Shown here one piece after another: positions 4,721 to 6,242 of a stretch of DNA of 6,242 bases. The stretch is from RGIG3513 sp045658985. Its GTDB lineage: Bacteria > Bacillota > Clostridia > Oscillospirales > Butyricicoccaceae. The stretch's first letter is position 1, and each line of letters starts with the position of its first letter. Position numbers and translations under genes: made by a program. The DNA is taken from the NCBI GenBank assembly GCA_045658985.1, contig JAZOWC010000050.1:1-6242 (forward strand). The letters are read 5' to 3'. A model generated the notes under the pieces. It did no database searches and was not told the DNA's origin. It saw only the letters and a list, made by a program, of their open reading frames with translations.

Positions 4721-6067
4721 ATGAGCAGACGCAACGTAAATATGCTTTCGGGCTCGGTAACGCGCGGCCTGATTTCTATGATTTTGCCAATTATGATCTC
4801 GAACGTCATGCAGAGTATTTTCAGCGCAATCGATATGACCGTGCTGAAAATCTACTCCAGCGATCTGTCGGTGGGCGCGGTGGGCGCCTGCTCGAACCTG
4901 ATCTCGCTGTCCACCGCTCTGCTGCTGGGCATCTGTGTGGGCGCCAACATGGTGGTCGCAAGGAGGCTTGGCTCGGGCGACAAGGCTGCCGCCGAGAGGG
5001 CCGCGGTCACTGCCGTCAAGTCGGCTATCATAGGCGGACTTTTGCTGATGGGGTTGGGAGTTGTGTTCGCGGAGACCTTCCTTCGGTGGACAAACTGCCA
5101 CGAGAGTCTGCTGCCTCAGGCAACGACATATCTGCGGCTGTATTTTTGCGCCGTGCCTATGCTGATGGTATACAACTTCTGCGCCTCTATCCTGCGTGCC
5201 ACCGGCGACACAAGGCGGCCCATGTATTTTCTGCTGCTGAAAGGCGTTATCAAGGTTATTCTCAACTTCATTTTTGTTGCCCGACTCGATATGGGCGTGG
5301 CATCGGTGGCGGTTGCCACCATAATCGCAAGTTCAGTATCCTGCACGCTGGCTGTGATTACACTGATCAGGTTCCAGCAGGCCGTTCCCGTACGTATACT
5401 CAAAACACGGTTTGATTTTGCAGAGTTCAAAGCCATGATATCCATAGGCATTCCCGCCGGATTGCAGAGCGGTCTGCTGGCTTTTGCCAACGTGGCTATA
5501 ACCGCCACGGCGAACAGTTTTGGTGCAGATGCCACCACGGGCGTATCTATCGCAAACCAGTTTGAGAGCATACTGTATCAGATAACCGCCGCCCCCGGTG
5601 TTGCAGTTGCCCCCTACGTGTCACAGAACCTCGGCGCGGGAAACATCCCGAGAGTCAAAAAAACCATCCTGTGCGGTGTGCTGATCACCACCATCTCCAC
5701 CGCAACACTGGGCGCGCTGTCGGCAATATTCTCGGGACAGCTGGCAGGCATAATGTCCACTACCCCCGCCATAATCGGCTATGCAAAGCAAAAAATGATA
5801 ATCACCTCTATCCCCTACTTTATCGCAGGAGTCAACGAGCTGATGAGCGGTGTGCTGAGGAGTATCGGCAAGCCGATAGTGCCCACCGTGACCTCCCTGC
5901 TGTTTATATGCCTGCTCAGGTTTGCATGGGTGTACGTTGCATTCCCGCTGTACCCCAATCTGGGATTTTTGTATCTGGTATGGCCCATAGGCTGGCTGCT
6001 GTCGCTGACAGTCCACCTGATCGTATACCTGCGGCAAATAAAAAGACTGCAAAAGCAGACATCCTGA
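4721..6067 (+). CDS. MATE-family multidrug/cation efflux transporter
   Basis: The 448-residue membrane protein is of typical MATE length. MATE transporters export cationic drugs, dyes or metabolites in exchange for Na+ or H+. About twelve hydrophobic segments fall into two homologous halves, roughly 15-220 and 235-440. Each half carries the family's short cytoplasmic motif: SILRATGDTRRPM (156-168) and GVLRSIGKPIVPT (377-389). The N-terminal MLSGSVTRGLISMILPIMIS (8-27) and APYVSQNLGAGN (297-308) are also characteristic. The ATG at 4721 is supported by GGAG (4709-4712) 8 nt upstream; the ATG at 4713 hits a stop after two codons. It is divergent from the AraC-family gene, its likely regulator, and the last gene in the window. 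No canonical terminator follows: 6068-6110 is A-rich and leads into the hairpin array. The substrate cannot be predicted. Confidence 0.94.
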   Translation: MSRRNVNMLSGSVTRGLISMILPIMISNVMQSIFSAIDMTVLKIYSSDLSVGAVGACSNLISLSTALLLGICVGANMVVARRLGSGDKAAAERAAVTAVKSAIIGGLLLMGLGVVFAETFLRWTNCHESLLPQATTYLRLYFCAVPMLMVYNFCASILRATGDTRRPMYFLLLKGVIKVILNFIFVARLDMGVASVAVATIIASSVSCTLAVITLIRFQQAVPVRILKTRFDFAEFKAMISIGIPAGLQSGLLAFANVAITATANSFGADATTGVSIANQFESILYQITAAPGVAVAPYVSQNLGAGNIPRVKKTILCGVLITTISTATLGALSAIFSGQLAGIMSTTPAIIGYAKQKMIITSIPYFIAGVNELMSGVLRSIGKPIVPTVTSLLFICLLRFAWVYVAFPLYPNLGFLYLVWPIGWLLSLTVHLIVYLRQIKRLQKQTS

Positions 6068-6110
6068 AAAAAACTCCGGCAAAAAATGACTATAAAAAAA
6101 GCACCCTTCT

Positions 6111-6242
6111 GCGTACCTGCCATAGAGCAGGTACGCATCGATATAAATCCGCAAATGCGGATTTTCGATATACGCTGACGCGTTCGATATATTGCTGATG
6201 GCAACTATGTACCATCAGCAACTCGATATGCTCACTGCGTGA
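6111..6242. repeat. Array of different hairpins separated by a constant TCGATAT spacer, cut by the window end
   Basis: Four identical 7-mers TCGATAT lie at 6138-6144, 6165-6171, 6184-6190 and 6223-6229. Between and around them are unrelated palindromes. H1 is GCGTACCTGC/GCAGGTACGC (6111-6120/6127-6136). H2 is AAATCCGC/GCGGATTT (6145-6152/6157-6164). H3 is ACGC/GCGT (6172-6175/6180-6183). H4 is TTGCTGATGG/CCATCAGCAA (6192-6201/6212-6221). H5 begins GCTCAC at 6230 and is closing with GTGA when the window ends. There is no protein-coding frame of note and no plus-strand T-tract; on the minus strand H1 is followed, after 10 nt, by seven T residues (6094-6100). It resembles a CRISPR array inverted in logic: the spacer is constant and the palindromes vary. 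I remember similar hairpin clusters in Clostridia but cannot name a family. Confidence 0.8.

Noticed and set aside
6111..6242. CRISPR array
   Set aside because: The constant element is only 7 bp, the intervals between copies are unequal (12-32 nt), and those intervals are themselves palindromes; no cas gene is present.

Overview
The window looks like chromosomal DNA of a gut-type member of the class Clostridia, most likely Oscillospirales/Ruminococcus-like. The reasons are Gram-positive style Shine-Dalgarno sequences and promoters, many intrinsic terminators, an MreB of Firmicutes type, an intracellular CBM9-like protein, and GC-rich palindromic intergenic repeats of a kind I remember from gut Ruminococcaceae. 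The taxonomic call is an inference; no marker gene settles it.

Layout. Positions 1-368 hold no gene but a cluster of hairpins, including a tandem repeat with a period of about 90 bp. A self-contained mreB-like gene follows on the minus strand (413-1438) with its own promoter and terminator. A plus-strand gene for a CBM9-like protein (1660-2271) converges on a minus-strand membrane acyltransferase gene (2313-3377); the two share a bidirectional terminator that touches both stop codons. Upstream of the acyltransferase lies a composite region (3456-3740). It contains a tRNA-Ser(UGA) gene on the minus strand and its terminator, a partial second copy of the tRNA 3' end with its terminator 146 bp away, and a palindromic insert between the copies. 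Next come an AraC-family regulator (3843-4583, minus) and a divergent MATE efflux transporter (4721-6067, plus). Their shared intergenic region carries duplicated short motifs that look like operators.

The right edge (6111-6242) is the most unusual stretch. It is an array of at least four, probably five, different hairpins, each separated from the next by the same 7-mer TCGATAT, and it runs off the end of the window.

How the genes work together: the only clear functional pair is the AraC regulator and the MATE transporter, where the regulator probably controls the transporter and itself. MreB (cell elongation), the acyltransferase (probably acylation of surface glycans) and the CBM9-like protein appear to be independent single-gene units. 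No phage, CRISPR or defence gene is present. The candidate novel elements are the non-coding ones: the TCGATAT hairpin array and the tRNA-Ser 3'-end duplication with its palindromic insert.
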